A stretch of 64,000 nt of DNA from Ignavibacteria bacterium. Lineage in GTDB: Bacteria > Bacteroidota > Ignavibacteria > Ignavibacteriales > Ignavibacteriaceae. The DNA is taken from assembly GCA_030693705.1 (NCBI GenBank), contig JAUYAB010000047.1, forward strand, positions 62,001 through 126,000. The letters run 5' to 3'. Below, one piece after another: positions 16,184-25,579 of the stretch. A program made the position numbers and the translations under genes. The notes beneath the pieces are model-generated. The model was not told the DNA's origin. It searched no databases and saw nothing but the letters and a program-made list of their open reading frames with translations. Each line of letters begins with the position of its first letter. Position 1 is the first letter of the stretch.

Positions 16184-17128
16184 TTAACCTTTATCTACGT
16201 CAAATAATGAACTAATAGATTCATTTTTATATGTTCTGATTATTGCTTCGGCAAATAGATCCGAAGCGGTGCAAATTTCAATTTTTTCCGAGCGATGTTC
16301 TTCTTTCAACGGAATAGTGTCTGAGACGAACAACTTTTCTAAAGATGAATTATTAAGTTTTTCAACCGCGTTGCCGGAAAGCAAAGGGTGAGTAACAGAA
16401 CCAAAAATTCTTTTCGCGCCTTTTGCTTTTAAGGCTTCAATTGCAACACAAAAAGTTCCGGCGGTATCAATTAAATCATCAACGAGCAGAACATCTTTTC
16501 CATCAACATCACCGATAATATTGGTAACAACCGCTTGATTTTGCTTTGGTCTTCTCTTATCAATAACCACCAAACTTGCATTAAGTTTTTTTGCATACGA
16601 ACGCGCCATTTTTATTCCGCCGACATCGGGAGAAACAACCACAAGGTTATCGCTTATCTTAGCCAAATTACTTAAAAAAATAGATGAGCCGAATAAATGA
16701 TCCAGCGGAATATCAAAAAACCCTTGGATCTGTGCCGCATGCAAATCCATCGTCATAACACGGTCTGCGCCCGCTTTTGTAATAAGATTTGCAACCAATT
16801 TTGCGGTAATGGAAACTCTCGGTTGATCTTTGCGGTCCTGTCTCGCGTATCCAAAATAAGGAAGAACAGCGGTAATTTTTTTAGCGGATGCCCGCCGGGC
16901 TGCATCGATCATTATCAATAATTCCAATAAATTTTCCGCCGGAGTATTGGTCGATTGAATAATGAACATCTCCGAACCCCGAATATTTTCTCCGTATTTT
17001 ACCCAAATTTCTCCATCGCTAAAACGTTTGATTATAACAGAGCCTAACTCGTTTCCGGTTTTTTGTGCGATTTTTTCCGCCAGAGCCCTATTAGAAGAAC
17101 CGGAGAAAATTTTAATGTTAAGACTCAT
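16184..17128 (-). CDS. prs: Ribose-phosphate pyrophosphokinase
   Basis: 314 residues. It makes PRPP from ribose 5-phosphate and ATP for purine, pyrimidine, His, Trp and NAD synthesis. Motifs: KRFSDGEIWVKYGENIRG, the catalytic flexible loop YARQDRKDQPR, the divalent metal/ribose region VMTMDLHAAQIQGFFDIPLDHL, and the PRPP-binding loop VLLVDDLIDTAGTF. First gene of prs-rplY-pth, with its own promoter upstream. Confidence 0.97.
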   Translation of the reverse strand: MSLNIKIFSGSSNRALAEKIAQKTGNELGSVIIKRFSDGEIWVKYGENIRGSEMFIIQSTNTPAENLLELLIMIDAARRASAKKITAVLPYFGYARQDRKDQPRVSITAKLVANLITKAGADRVMTMDLHAAQIQGFFDIPLDHLFGSSIFLSNLAKISDNLVVVSPDVGGIKMARSYAKKLNASLVVIDKRRPKQNQAVVTNIIGDVDGKDVLLVDDLIDTAGTFCVAIEALKAKGAKRIFGSVTHPLLSGNAVEKLNNSSLEKLFVSDTIPLKEEHRSEKIEICTASDLFAEAIIRTYKNESISSLFDVDKG

Positions 17129-17160
17129 GAACCATTTCTTATTTGAGTAAAAGTAGTAAA

Positions 17161-17191
17161 CAAATATAAAGATTAACCTTTGTTAAGTCAA
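17161..17191 (-). promoter_or_regulatory. Promoter of prs-rplY-pth
   Basis: Minus-strand TTG at 17191-17189, 20-bp spacer, TATATTTG at 17168-17161, ~30 bp before the prs ATG. It matches the Bacteroidota consensus. Confidence 0.65.
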
Positions 17192-17491
17192 CAAATTTTG
17201 AGCCATAAAATATTTAAAAATTGTTAGAAAACCTTAAAAAATCAGTTAAAATCTAACTTTCACTTAATAAGCGAAAAAAGGAGATTCTGAATCGGATTTA
17301 CTTGATGAAAAATTAAAATCGGGATTCAAAAATCTTCGATTAAACAATTTTAGCTATCATTCTCTCCTCTGTTTATTTTCAAAAAAAACGCCAATTTTGT
17401 GTTTTAATCGTTGAACAAAGAAAGCAAAATGGAAAGGAAACAAAAAGTAAAATCTGGGGCGCTGCAGGTACAACGGTAATCGCTAACTTAT
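17192..17491. other. Gene-free stretch between holA and prs
   Basis: AT-rich DNA with no clear terminator, tRNA or conserved frame. The only GC-richer patch (about 17450-17480) holds no recognisable feature. Confidence 0.5.
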
Positions 17492-18508
17492 TTATTCGCC
17501 AAAAATTGTTTGAAGTAAAAGCAAAAGAATTGTCTTGTGGTCCGTTGATGTTGATTTTACCGCCACATCACTTTCGAACAGCGCTCTGCTTATCTCCAAT
17601 AATTTAGCATCGCTAAAATATTTTCTCGCCGCGATAAAGTTTTTCAAATAGTAGGGATGTGTACCAACAACTCTGGCGATCATCTGCTCCGGGAGTTTTT
17701 GTTCCATCATTTCGGGAAGCTGCATCAGTGAAGTAAAATATTTATTCAGCATTGCAAGCAAAAGAATTATTCCCTCTTTCTCTAATAATTGAAAAGCAAT
17801 TTTAACCGCTTCGGTTTTCTTCTGCGCTCCAATTGCGTCCTGCAAATTAAAGATCGTATATTCTTTTGTCGAAACAACATTCGCTTCAATTTCCTTAAAT
17901 GTAATTTCGTTCTTCTCGCCAAGTGACGAAATTATTTTCTCAAGCTGCATCTCAAGCATCCCACGGTTTTCTCCAACAAGACTTAGAAGAAACTCCGCAT
18001 CAACTCTGGCGATCTGCTTTTTGTGCAGATCAGTATATTGCATGATCCAATTTACAAGCGAGACTTCCTTTAACGCTTTGGCTTCAAAAATAAAATCATG
18101 TTCGCCAAAAACTTTTAAGAATCCTTTTTCGGATGCTTTTACTGTTCCGTTAAAAAGTAAAACAAGAATAGAAAATTCGGGCGGATCTTTCGCGTAGCGT
18201 TCAAGCAGCGTTGACTGTTTCTCTTCTTTCATTTTTTCAAACTCTTTTACAAGAATGAATTTTTTCCCATCGCCAAAAGGAAATGACTGTGCAAAATCAA
18301 TCACTTCGTTTATAGAGGTTGAGCTTCCGTAATAAATCTGTTTGTCAAATTCACTTGCAAGAAGAGGAGTGATCGCTTTCTCGAGAGCTTCTGCGGCTTC
18401 GTTAAGACTAAACGAATCCTCCCCCGCTAAAAAATAAACGGGGGAAAATTTCTTCAACTTACAATGCTTCTGAATTTCAGAAATATCTTGAAAGGATTGT
18501 TTAGCCAT
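17492..18508 (-). CDS. holA: DNA polymerase III subunit delta
   Basis: 338 residues, family length. Delta opens the sliding clamp as part of the clamp loader. Visible features: N-terminal FSPVYFLAGEDSFSLNEAAEAL (the degenerate AAA+ start), PFGDGKKFILVKEFEKM, SLVGENRGMLEMQLEKI and the C-terminal collar segment with AIGAQKKTEAVKIAFQLLEKEG, ILLLAMLNKYF and GTHPYYLKNFIAARKYF. It lies 22 bp after the cyclophilin gene. Confidence 0.92.
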   Translation of the reverse strand: MAKQSFQDISEIQKHCKLKKFSPVYFLAGEDSFSLNEAAEALEKAITPLLASEFDKQIYYGSSTSINEVIDFAQSFPFGDGKKFILVKEFEKMKEEKQSTLLERYAKDPPEFSILVLLFNGTVKASEKGFLKVFGEHDFIFEAKALKEVSLVNWIMQYTDLHKKQIARVDAEFLLSLVGENRGMLEMQLEKIISSLGEKNEITFKEIEANVVSTKEYTIFNLQDAIGAQKKTEAVKIAFQLLEKEGIILLLAMLNKYFTSLMQLPEMMEQKLPEQMIARVVGTHPYYLKNFIAARKYFSDAKLLEISRALFESDVAVKSTSTDHKTILLLLLQTIFGE

Positions 18509-18530
18509 CGATCAATTATCTTTTTAGAAA

Positions 18531-19145
18531 TTATTTTCCGTTCGGTTTTTTGTTCGCTCGTTTTTCAATCGTCACGGTTTCCATAACAACATCGTTGAGC
18601 GGTTTGTTGAACGGCTGCGAAGTTGCAACTTTACCGATCGCTTCGACAACTTCCATTCCTTTTAAAACATGACCGAAGATACTGTGTTTGCCGTCTAACC
18701 ATGGTGTTGGAACAAGCGTAATAAAAAACTGGCTTCCGTTTGTGTTTGGTCCGGCATTTGCCATTGATAACACGCCGGGAGTTTCATGTTTCAATTCCAT
18801 ATTAAATTCATCTGCAAAAGATTTGCCCCAAAAACTTTCGCCGCCGCGTCCGGTTCCGGTCGGGTCGCCGCCCTGGATCATAAAGTTCTCGATCACTCTG
18901 TGAAAAATTATTCCGTTGTAGTAACCTTTTTCCGCGAGCCCTACAAAATTTTCTACAGTTTTCGGAACAAGTTCATCGAAAAGTAAAATTTCAATTGTTC
19001 CCATATTGGTTTTGATTACGGCAACCGTTACCGAATCTTTTCCGTTCATATATTGTGTCACGATATCACCTTTTTGTTGTGTTGTTGATCCATTCTTACA
19101 GCCTAAAGTTAAAGCCAAAATTATTAAAAGAAATAAGGACTTCAT
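18531..19145 (-). CDS. Peptidyl-prolyl cis-trans isomerase (cyclophilin), probable lipoprotein
   Basis: 204 residues. The start [19 protein letters not shown] is a lipoprotein-like signal with Cys16 (a loose lipobox, TLGC). Residues ~40-195 are a cyclophilin domain with [53 protein letters not shown]. It should speed proline isomerisation in periplasmic or outer-membrane proteins. Neighbours are uppP (9 bp upstream) and holA. Confidence 0.93.
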   Translation of the reverse strand: MKSLFLLIILALTLGCKNGSTTQQKGDIVTQYMNGKDSVTVAVIKTNMGTIEILLFDELVPKTVENFVGLAEKGYYNGIIFHRVIENFMIQGGDPTGTGRGGESFWGKSFADEFNMELKHETPGVLSMANAGPNTNGSQFFITLVPTPWLDGKHSIFGHVLKGMEVVEAIGKVATSQPFNKPLNDVVMETVTIEKRANKKPNGK

Positions 19146-19154
19146 TGTTTCCTC

Positions 19155-20003
19155 TTATGGTTTTAGAATGTTTAATGAAATTAAAATTAGAATTAAAACG
19201 CCGAGCGCAATCCGGTAATAAATAAAAACGAAGGTGGTATTCTTGCGAAGATATTTTAAAAGAAAATCTATCGCTGCGTAACCGCTGATCCCCGAAACGA
19301 TTGTTGCGATAACAAGATTTACAACACCGGATTGATCAATAAATTTTATCTGTTGGTAAAGTTCGAGCATGCCGCTTGCAAAAACGGAAGGAATGCTTAG
19401 AAGAAAAGAAAATCTCGCAGCCGATTCTCGTGTTAATCCCATAAACAAACCGCCGGTTATCGTAGTGCCGGAACGCGATGAGCCGGGAATCAATGCCATC
19501 GCCTGTGCAATTCCAATTACGATTGAATCGAAAACGGAAATATCTTTCATCTCTTTTTTAAACTTCGCTTTCCTCTCTGCGTATGCCAAAATTATTGCGA
19601 GAAGAATTAAACTGCACGCAATAACAACGAGATTTTTAGTCAGCGTTCCTTCAATAATATCCTTAAATCCCAATCCGAAAGTAACAATTGGAATCGTTCC
19701 GATAATGATGAACCAACCCATTTTTGAGTCGAGAGATTGCGCTGAAAATTTTTGCCGCTGACCTAAATTCTCTTTGAAAAAAGCAATAAGAATATTCCAA
19801 ATATCTTTCCAAAAATAAACAAGAATAGCAACGAGTGTTCCAAGTTGAATAACTGCGATGAAAGAAGTCCAAGCCTGCGGATTTTCTTCGGAGATGAGAT
19901 TGAACATCTTTCCGAAAATTGTTAAATGCCCGGTACTGCTTATCGGTAAAAATTCTGAAAAGCCTTGAATAATTCCAAGTATAATTGCTTCAATAATTGA
20001 CAT
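19155..20003 (-). CDS. uppP: Undecaprenyl-diphosphatase
   Basis: 282 residues, hydrophobic throughout (about eight TM segments). It dephosphorylates undecaprenyl diphosphate to recycle the cell-wall lipid carrier and gives bacitracin tolerance. The two active-site loops are present: GIIQGFSEFLPISSTGHLTI near the N-terminus and ALIPGSSRSGTTITGGL near residue 170. Confidence 0.96.
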   Translation of the reverse strand: MSIIEAIILGIIQGFSEFLPISSTGHLTIFGKMFNLISEENPQAWTSFIAVIQLGTLVAILVYFWKDIWNILIAFFKENLGQRQKFSAQSLDSKMGWFIIIGTIPIVTFGLGFKDIIEGTLTKNLVVIACSLILLAIILAYAERKAKFKKEMKDISVFDSIVIGIAQAMALIPGSSRSGTTITGGLFMGLTRESAARFSFLLSIPSVFASGMLELYQQIKFIDQSGVVNLVIATIVSGISGYAAIDFLLKYLRKNTTFVFIYYRIALGVLILILISLNILKP

Positions 20004-20012
20004 TAGATTTCC

Positions 20013-20654
20013 TTATAGATTAACTGCAACGCCGACTTTTATGCCGACCGAAACTGAATTAAGATTAAGCGCTGCGTCGGTTACGTTACTAATTTTTTCT
20101 TTTCCGCCGGAATCAGAGAGATTTCCGTTTCTATTATAGCGCAGATCAAGTCCAACATACGCGAAAAAATTTCCGCCGAGAGATGTAATTCCATCAACTT
20201 TGCCAACAAGCCCAAAGCCGGTGCTTGAATACTTTAATAACGAAGTTGTGTAAGGAGAAGTTTCCGAAGCGAAAACAAATCTTGGACCGATTCCCCCGCC
20301 GAATTTAAATTGAAATCCTTTTCCGTTAATAGTGTAGTAGCCAAGCAGCGACGGCTGCAACAAATTGTATGAAAAAGAAGAACCGCTAACAATTGTGTAA
20401 GTGAAAGAATTGTACTCGTAAGAAAGCTCGCAAGCGAGTTGATATTGCTCTTCTAATTGGTAACCAACTTCAACGCCCGCTTCAACTGAGGGAGAAAACT
20501 GACTCAACCTGTCGTTTCCTAAAAAATAATTGGTGTTAAGATAATCTTTCAAATCCGGCATGCTGACAACATTCAATCCCATGCTGCCGCGAACTTCCCA
20601 CTGCGCTTGTAAACTAACAACCGAAATAAATACCAACAACAAAATTTTCTTCAT
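20013..20654 (-). CDS. Outer-membrane beta-barrel protein
   Basis: 213 residues. A signal peptide MKKILLLVFISVVSLQAQ precedes alternating hydrophobic/polar strands rich in Gly, Tyr and Phe (EAGVEVGYQLEEQYQLACELSYEYNSF, FKFGGGIGPRFVFASE, YVGLDLRYNRNGN) and the protein ends VSVGIKVGVAVNL. It resembles small 8-10-strand porin-family barrels. It sits in an apparent operon between the flippase-like gene and uppP. Function not determined. Confidence 0.75.
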   Translation of the reverse strand: MKKILLLVFISVVSLQAQWEVRGSMGLNVVSMPDLKDYLNTNYFLGNDRLSQFSPSVEAGVEVGYQLEEQYQLACELSYEYNSFTYTIVSGSSFSYNLLQPSLLGYYTINGKGFQFKFGGGIGPRFVFASETSPYTTSLLKYSSTGFGLVGKVDGITSLGGNFFAYVGLDLRYNRNGNLSDSGGKEKISNVTDAALNLNSVSVGIKVGVAVNL

Positions 20655-21713
20655 CTAATTTTTCTCCTCCAAATCGAAAAGAGAAGTTTGTTTTAAAGTT
20701 GCATATTTTTTTCTGAAATAAAAAAAGTAAAACAATGCAGCAATAGAATGAATGATGTAGGAAATTGCGTGCGTTAATGTTGCGTATGCTATGCTCACAT
20801 CCGGTAAAAAAGAATAAAGCGAAACTAAAACCGATTTAGTGATCGTGTGGTACGAACCAATCCCGCCGGGAGTTGGAATCATCACTCCGATCGAACTTAT
20901 ACTCATCACCACCCAGCCTGAAGTAAAATTAATGTTTGCGGAGTTGTGCATATCGAAAATTAAAAATCCAACGTAGGCGTTCAATCCGTAGGAAAGCATA
21001 ATCAGTACGCTATAAAATATTGTTACCGAATAATTTCTCCAACCGGAAAGACTGGCAAATCCGAACGTGAGTTTTTCAAATATCGATGCAATTTTTTCTG
21101 CAAATGCTTTAGAAAATTTTCCGGTAAGGGAAAGAATGATTGCATAAAATTTTTCTTTGTACTTTATACTTAAAACCAAAATTATAATAACTACTGCAAT
21201 AAAAGCCGAGCCAAAATACATTGTTAGTCTTAGCCAGGGGAATTCCACATAAAGATTTCCGCCATAAACGAACGCAGATAAAATTACGGCAATTCCAAAG
21301 AAGATAATATCGATGACCCGTTCAACTACAATCGTTCCGAAAATGGAAGACCGGGAAATGCCTTCAAGCTGTCCAACGGAAACAGCCCGCGATATTTCTC
21401 CAAGCCGCGGAACGACATTATTCACTCCGTACCCGATTAACAGTGAGCCGAAAAGGTGACTGACTTCAACATTTCTTTTAATTGACGATAAAATTACTTT
21501 CCATCGAAGTGCGCGAAGGTAATGCCCGAAAAGCGTAAGCAAAGCAAAAACAATTATCCACAATAATGAAGCGGTTGAAATGATATTAAACAGACGTGAA
21601 GCATCAACTCCCGCAAAAGCAAAATAGAGAAAGACAAGACTCAGCAAAATCGAAACTACATAGCTGAGAAATTCTCTCGGTGTAATCTTTTGTTTTGATT
21701 TAGCGGAGGTCAA
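20655..21713 (-). CDS. Lysylphosphatidylglycerol synthase TM-region-like (UPF0104) protein
   Basis: I prefer a TTG start at 21713, which overlaps the lolA stop region by 14 bp and has AGGA ten bases upstream; the ATG-free extension to 21827 runs antagonistically through lolA and looks non-coding. This gives 352 residues with 7-8 TM segments. Family signs: RALRWKVIL, LFGSLLIGYGVNNVVPRLGEISRAV and the C-terminal VMIPTPGGIGSYHTI. Members are membrane flippase-like proteins, and the catalytic C-terminal domain of MprF is absent. Substrate unknown. Confidence 0.82.
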   Translation of the reverse strand: MTSAKSKQKITPREFLSYVVSILLSLVFLYFAFAGVDASRLFNIISTASLLWIIVFALLTLFGHYLRALRWKVILSSIKRNVEVSHLFGSLLIGYGVNNVVPRLGEISRAVSVGQLEGISRSSIFGTIVVERVIDIIFFGIAVILSAFVYGGNLYVEFPWLRLTMYFGSAFIAVVIIILVLSIKYKEKFYAIILSLTGKFSKAFAEKIASIFEKLTFGFASLSGWRNYSVTIFYSVLIMLSYGLNAYVGFLIFDMHNSANINFTSGWVVMSISSIGVMIPTPGGIGSYHTITKSVLVSLYSFLPDVSIAYATLTHAISYIIHSIAALFYFFYFRKKYATLKQTSLFDLEEKN

Positions 21714-22296
21714 TAATTTTTGTTCCTTGTGGAATTTGGAAAGAGAATTTTTCTTTATCGAAATTTTGATTGCCCCGGAAATTTGAAAAATGAAAAGTGA
21801 GTACTCTTCCGTCATTTCCCGTAACAATAACTTTTTCTAATATGTTGTCGTCTGTTGGGTAAACTTTAGCTTGCTTAAAATCTTGGGCAGATGAACCGGG
21901 AATTAGCACAATGACGTTCTTTCCCTCTTCTTTTATTTCTTTCACTTTGCATTGATTAGGATAATCAAAAACAAATTTCTTTGGAGAAAAGAGCGATGCG
22001 TCGGCTTCATCATAACTGCTGATAATTACTTTTTTTTCTTTTTTGCTGTAGTTCCAATTTGTAACGCCGTTTGAAGTTATCACTAAATTTTTCAATTCAA
22101 GCCGAAGCATATTTTCTTTCTTGTAAGTTAACTTTCCGCTCATTACTATTCTTCCATTTATTTCCTGGGAGAAATCAACAGAGAAGTCATTCATAGAAGA
22201 AAAGTTGTTTTGCATAGCTTTTAAAAGCGGAACATCTTTTCCTTGCGAAAAAAGAGTTGCGATGAGCAAAAAGGATAGGAATATAATTTTCTTCAT
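21700..22296 (-). CDS. lolA: LolA-like outer-membrane lipoprotein carrier protein
   Basis: 198 residues with signal peptide MKKIIFLSFLLIATLFSQG. The LolA fold is suggested by FSSMNDFSVDFSQEINGRIVMSGKLTYKKENMLRLEL, SNGVTNWNYSKKEKKVIIS and the C-terminal VIVTGNDGRVLTFHFSNFRGN. It would shuttle lipoproteins across the periplasm. It directly follows ftsK (stop and start adjacent), an arrangement common in Bacteroidota. Confidence 0.88.
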   Translation of the reverse strand: MKKIIFLSFLLIATLFSQGKDVPLLKAMQNNFSSMNDFSVDFSQEINGRIVMSGKLTYKKENMLRLELKNLVITSNGVTNWNYSKKEKKVIISSYDEADASLFSPKKFVFDYPNQCKVKEIKEEGKNVIVLIPGSSAQDFKQAKVYPTDDNILEKVIVTGNDGRVLTFHFSNFRGNQNFDKEKFSFQIPQGTKIIDLR

Positions 22297-24786
22297 CTAA
22301 ATATTTCTGAGAATTGTTTCAAGCTGTTCTTCATTTTCTACAATTACTTCGCGCGCTTTACTGCCGTCATTCGGACCAACAATGCCGGCTTCTTCAAGTT
22401 GATCGACAATGCGGGCGGCTCTTGAATAACCGAGCTTTAATCTTCTTTGTAAAAGAGAAACCGAACCTTGTTGATGGCGAACGACCACTCTTGCCGCATC
22501 ATGAAACAACGGATCAACATCATCCATAAAATTTGCTGCAGCGTCTTTTTTCTTGTCATACAAAGAAGGCAAATTATACGGTTTAGAATAACCATCCTGC
22601 TTTGAAATGTATTCTGTTAGACGCTCAACTTCTTCGGTAGTTATAAATGCGTTTTGCATACGGATCGGCTTCGGCAATCCCGGAGGAAGGAAAAGCATAT
22701 CGCCTCGACCAAGTAATTGTTCTGCGCCGTTCATATCAAGAATAGTTCTCGAATCAATTTTGGAAGCGACCTGATACGCCATCCGCGCGCTAAAATTCGC
22801 TTTGATAACACCGGTGATTACGTTTACCGATGGTCGTTGCGTTGCAAGCACGAGATGAATTCCAACCGCTCTTGCCAACTGTGCCAAACGTGCAATCGGT
22901 TCTTCAACTTCTTTTCCTGCGGTGATCATTAAGTCGGCAAGTTCATCAATAATTACCACGATATACGGCAGATGGTAATGTTTCATCGTCTCTGTATCTT
23001 TCGGCGCTTTTTTCGGATCTGCAATTTTTATATTGTAATCAACGATATTTCTTACACCCGCTTTTGCGAGCTTGTCGTAACGTTTTTCCATTTCGTATTC
23101 AACTGATTTTAATAGAAGCACCGCGTTAGTTGGAACAGTAACAATGTCTTCATCAAAATCGGGTGACACTGCGAGATAATGTTTGCGTAAACAATTGTAA
23201 AACGAAAGTTCAATTTTCTTTGGATCGATGATGGCAAGTTTTACTTCGGAAGGATGTTTTGCATACAACAAACTTGCAATGATCATGTTGATGCCGACAC
23301 TTTTACCGGAGCCGGTTGAACCCGCAATTAATAAGTGAGGCATTTTTGCCAAATCTGAAATTAAAACTTCACCCGCAATATCTTCACCCAAAGCCAAAGG
23401 AAGTTCTGCTTTTGAATTAGCAAGTTTGCTTAACACAGATTTTGCAACAACGAGTGATGGTTCCGAGTTTGGTATTTCAACACCGATAGCGCTTTTGCCC
23501 GGTATCGGCGCAATGATTCTTATTCCTCTCGCCGCAAGGGCGAGAGCAATATCATGCTCAAGGCTAACGATCTTGCTGATCTTAACTCCAGGCGCGGGAA
23601 CAATTTCGTACAGCGTTACCACAGGTCCCGGCGTAACAGAGATATCCTGAATTTCAATATCGAAGAGAGAGAGTTTATCTTTTAAAAGCTCTGCGTTCTT
23701 TTTTAATTCTTCTTCTGCAACTTTAAAATTTTGTTTCGGAATCTCATTCAGCAGATCGAGCGACGGCATGTGATATTTTATTTTTTCTTCCCACGGATCG
23801 GGCAGAGCCGCTTCAATATCACGGTTGGCAAACATTACATCGTCGTCAGGTTTACTTTTTAGTTTCGATTCATTCTCTTCTTCGTCGGTATTCTTTTCTT
23901 TCTTCCCCTTTTTATCGATTTCAGTTTTGGTTGGAGAAGGTTCATCTTTTCTAATGATCCGGATTGTGGTTTCTTCTTTTTGTTCATCAGTAAGATCGGA
24001 AGTCAATTCATTCGCTTTAATATCTCCAACAGGTAAGACCGTTTTTCTCTTTTTTTCTCTTAACTCTTTGATCTTTTCTAAATTGTCTTTTTCCTTGCCG
24101 GACGTTTTGGCTTCGCTTACTTTTTCCTCAGCATCATCTTTAGTTCTTGCGAACAAAGAAGCAATCCATACAAATATTTTTTCTATTTTAATATCAAAAG
24201 CAATGATAAGGGTGATCAACATTAGGGAACTTAAAAGAAGCAGACTACCAACACCGCCGATTAACGTTCCCAACGCTCTTCCCAAAAAATTTCCAAACGC
24301 TCCGCTCAACTCGTACGTTTGGTAGAAAAGGTTATACTCAAGGCGAACAACGCCAAACATAGTTGAGAGTAAGAGACCTGATACAATTAAAAAATTGGAA
24401 ATGTTTAGAAGAGTTTTAAATTCGATTTTTTTGAAAAACGAAAATCCCCACAACCCAAAAACAAAAGGAAAGATCAACGAAAAAATACCAAGTGTAGTGT
24501 TGATGCTGAATTCCGCAAGGTAAGCGCCGACGATCCCGAGCCAATTTTGTGCGGTGTGTAGTTCGCGCTGCAACTCATCGCTGCTGAAGGTGCGGAAGAA
24601 ATCGTTCATCCGGTAGCTGAGTAATGCGCGATCAAATCGAGAATAAGAAACAATGCTGAGTAAAAGAATGAGAGAAAAAATTAACAGAAAGATGCCGAGT
24701 ATTTTCTTTTTCTTTTCGCCAGATAAAGAAAAGTAAGGAGATGTTTCTTTTACTTCTTTGCTTTTTCCGTTAGTTTTTTTTGCCAT
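22297..24786 (-). CDS. ftsK: DNA translocase FtsK/SpoIIIE
   Basis: 829 residues: N-terminal four-TM domain (residues ~25-205), a charged Lys/Glu linker (~215-335), alpha/beta domain, RecA-like motor with Walker A AGSTGSGKSVGIN (~residue 487) and Walker B VVIIDELADLM (~610), and a C-terminal winged-helix gamma domain (LLQRRLKLGYSRAARIVDQLEEAGIVGPNDG). It pumps chromosomal DNA through the septum and would recognise polar repeat sequences in the chromosome. Confidence 0.97.
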   Translation of the reverse strand: MAKKTNGKSKEVKETSPYFSLSGEKKKKILGIFLLIFSLILLLSIVSYSRFDRALLSYRMNDFFRTFSSDELQRELHTAQNWLGIVGAYLAEFSINTTLGIFSLIFPFVFGLWGFSFFKKIEFKTLLNISNFLIVSGLLLSTMFGVVRLEYNLFYQTYELSGAFGNFLGRALGTLIGGVGSLLLLSSLMLITLIIAFDIKIEKIFVWIASLFARTKDDAEEKVSEAKTSGKEKDNLEKIKELREKKRKTVLPVGDIKANELTSDLTDEQKEETTIRIIRKDEPSPTKTEIDKKGKKEKNTDEEENESKLKSKPDDDVMFANRDIEAALPDPWEEKIKYHMPSLDLLNEIPKQNFKVAEEELKKNAELLKDKLSLFDIEIQDISVTPGPVVTLYEIVPAPGVKISKIVSLEHDIALALAARGIRIIAPIPGKSAIGVEIPNSEPSLVVAKSVLSKLANSKAELPLALGEDIAGEVLISDLAKMPHLLIAGSTGSGKSVGINMIIASLLYAKHPSEVKLAIIDPKKIELSFYNCLRKHYLAVSPDFDEDIVTVPTNAVLLLKSVEYEMEKRYDKLAKAGVRNIVDYNIKIADPKKAPKDTETMKHYHLPYIVVIIDELADLMITAGKEVEEPIARLAQLARAVGIHLVLATQRPSVNVITGVIKANFSARMAYQVASKIDSRTILDMNGAEQLLGRGDMLFLPPGLPKPIRMQNAFITTEEVERLTEYISKQDGYSKPYNLPSLYDKKKDAAANFMDDVDPLFHDAARVVVRHQQGSVSLLQRRLKLGYSRAARIVDQLEEAGIVGPNDGSKAREVIVENEEQLETILRNI

Positions 24787-24794
24787 TGTTTTAA

Positions 24795-25562
24795 TTAACT
24801 GATGGTTGTTGAACCGGGGACTTTGCTTTCGCCATTTTGACGGGGAAGCATTTTAATAATGTTTGATGCGTACACCGGAATATCATTGGTTACATTCAAC
24901 TTTGCACAATATTTTAGATCTTCTTCAAAACCGTTTTCAATTAAAAATTTTCCGTGCTCGGATTCAGCAAACATTTTTTTCAAATTCTTTCCAAATGTTT
25001 TTGCGATTGCTGCGGAAGCTAAACCGGAATCCGTCAATTCAACATCTTCTGTTTGCGTTAATATTTCTGCGATCAACTTTCCTGCAAAGACGGTATCTTC
25101 CAAACAAAAACTGTTGTTTTTCCCGGCGCACAAAATTTCAAAAGGTTTGTTCAACTCAACTAAATATTTTGCAACTGCAGAAATATTGAGAAACGATGCA
25201 ATTATCACTTCGTCTGAATATTTTGCTTTTACGATCGCCTTGGTTCCGTTAGTTGTAAAAAAGACAAGAGATTTTCCGCTGATGACATCGTTCGTAAATT
25301 CCAAAGGGGAATTGCCAAGGTTAAAGCCGTCAATTTTTTTTGCGTTTCTCTCACCGCAGATAAGTGTTTGCCCGCCGAACATATTGCTCGAAGCCTTCAT
25401 TGCAAATTCAACCGAACCAACGGGCACAATTTCTTTTGCTCCGTTCATCAGTGCCGTAATAATGGTTGTCGTTGCCCGGAGAACATCAACAACTACGGTG
25501 GTTTTCCCGGAGAAATAGAGTTCATCTACGTTTGCAGGAGAAAGAACAACATTGATTTTCAT
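24795..25562 (-). CDS. comB: 2-phosphosulfolactate phosphatase family protein
   Basis: 255 residues matching the ComB family: VVVDVLRATTTIITALMNGAKEIVPVGSVEFAM, LICGERNAKKIDGFNLGNSP, FFTTNGTKAIVKA and CLEDTVFAGKLI. ComB removes phosphate from 2-phosphosulfolactate in coenzyme M synthesis of methanogens; in bacteria without coenzyme M it is linked to sulfolactate or remains unassigned. It lies between ftsK and gcvT with short gaps, so the context does not settle its substrate. Confidence 0.88.
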   Translation of the reverse strand: MKINVVLSPANVDELYFSGKTTVVVDVLRATTTIITALMNGAKEIVPVGSVEFAMKASSNMFGGQTLICGERNAKKIDGFNLGNSPLEFTNDVISGKSLVFFTTNGTKAIVKAKYSDEVIIASFLNISAVAKYLVELNKPFEILCAGKNNSFCLEDTVFAGKLIAEILTQTEDVELTDSGLASAAIAKTFGKNLKKMFAESEHGKFLIENGFEEDLKYCAKLNVTNDIPVYASNIIKMLPRQNGESKVPGSTTIS

Positions 25563-25579
25563 TTTTTAACGCCCTCTAA

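Noticed and set aside
17192-17491. Possible tRNA or small RNA upstream of prs
   Set aside because: No cloverleaf arms, no GGTTCGA T-loop and no terminator could be found.
21714-21827. Longer start for the flippase-like protein
   Set aside because: The extension overlaps the lolA coding end by over 100 bp with no binding site; a TTG with AGGA upstream fits at 21713.
23825-24325. 166-codon plus-strand frame inside ftsK
   Set aside because: It is the mirror of the Lys/Glu-rich linker codons of ftsK (Ser/Phe-rich), a shadow frame.
24859-25518. 219-codon plus-strand frame opposite comB
   Set aside because: The minus-strand protein matches a known family over its full length; the plus frame has no recognisable feature.
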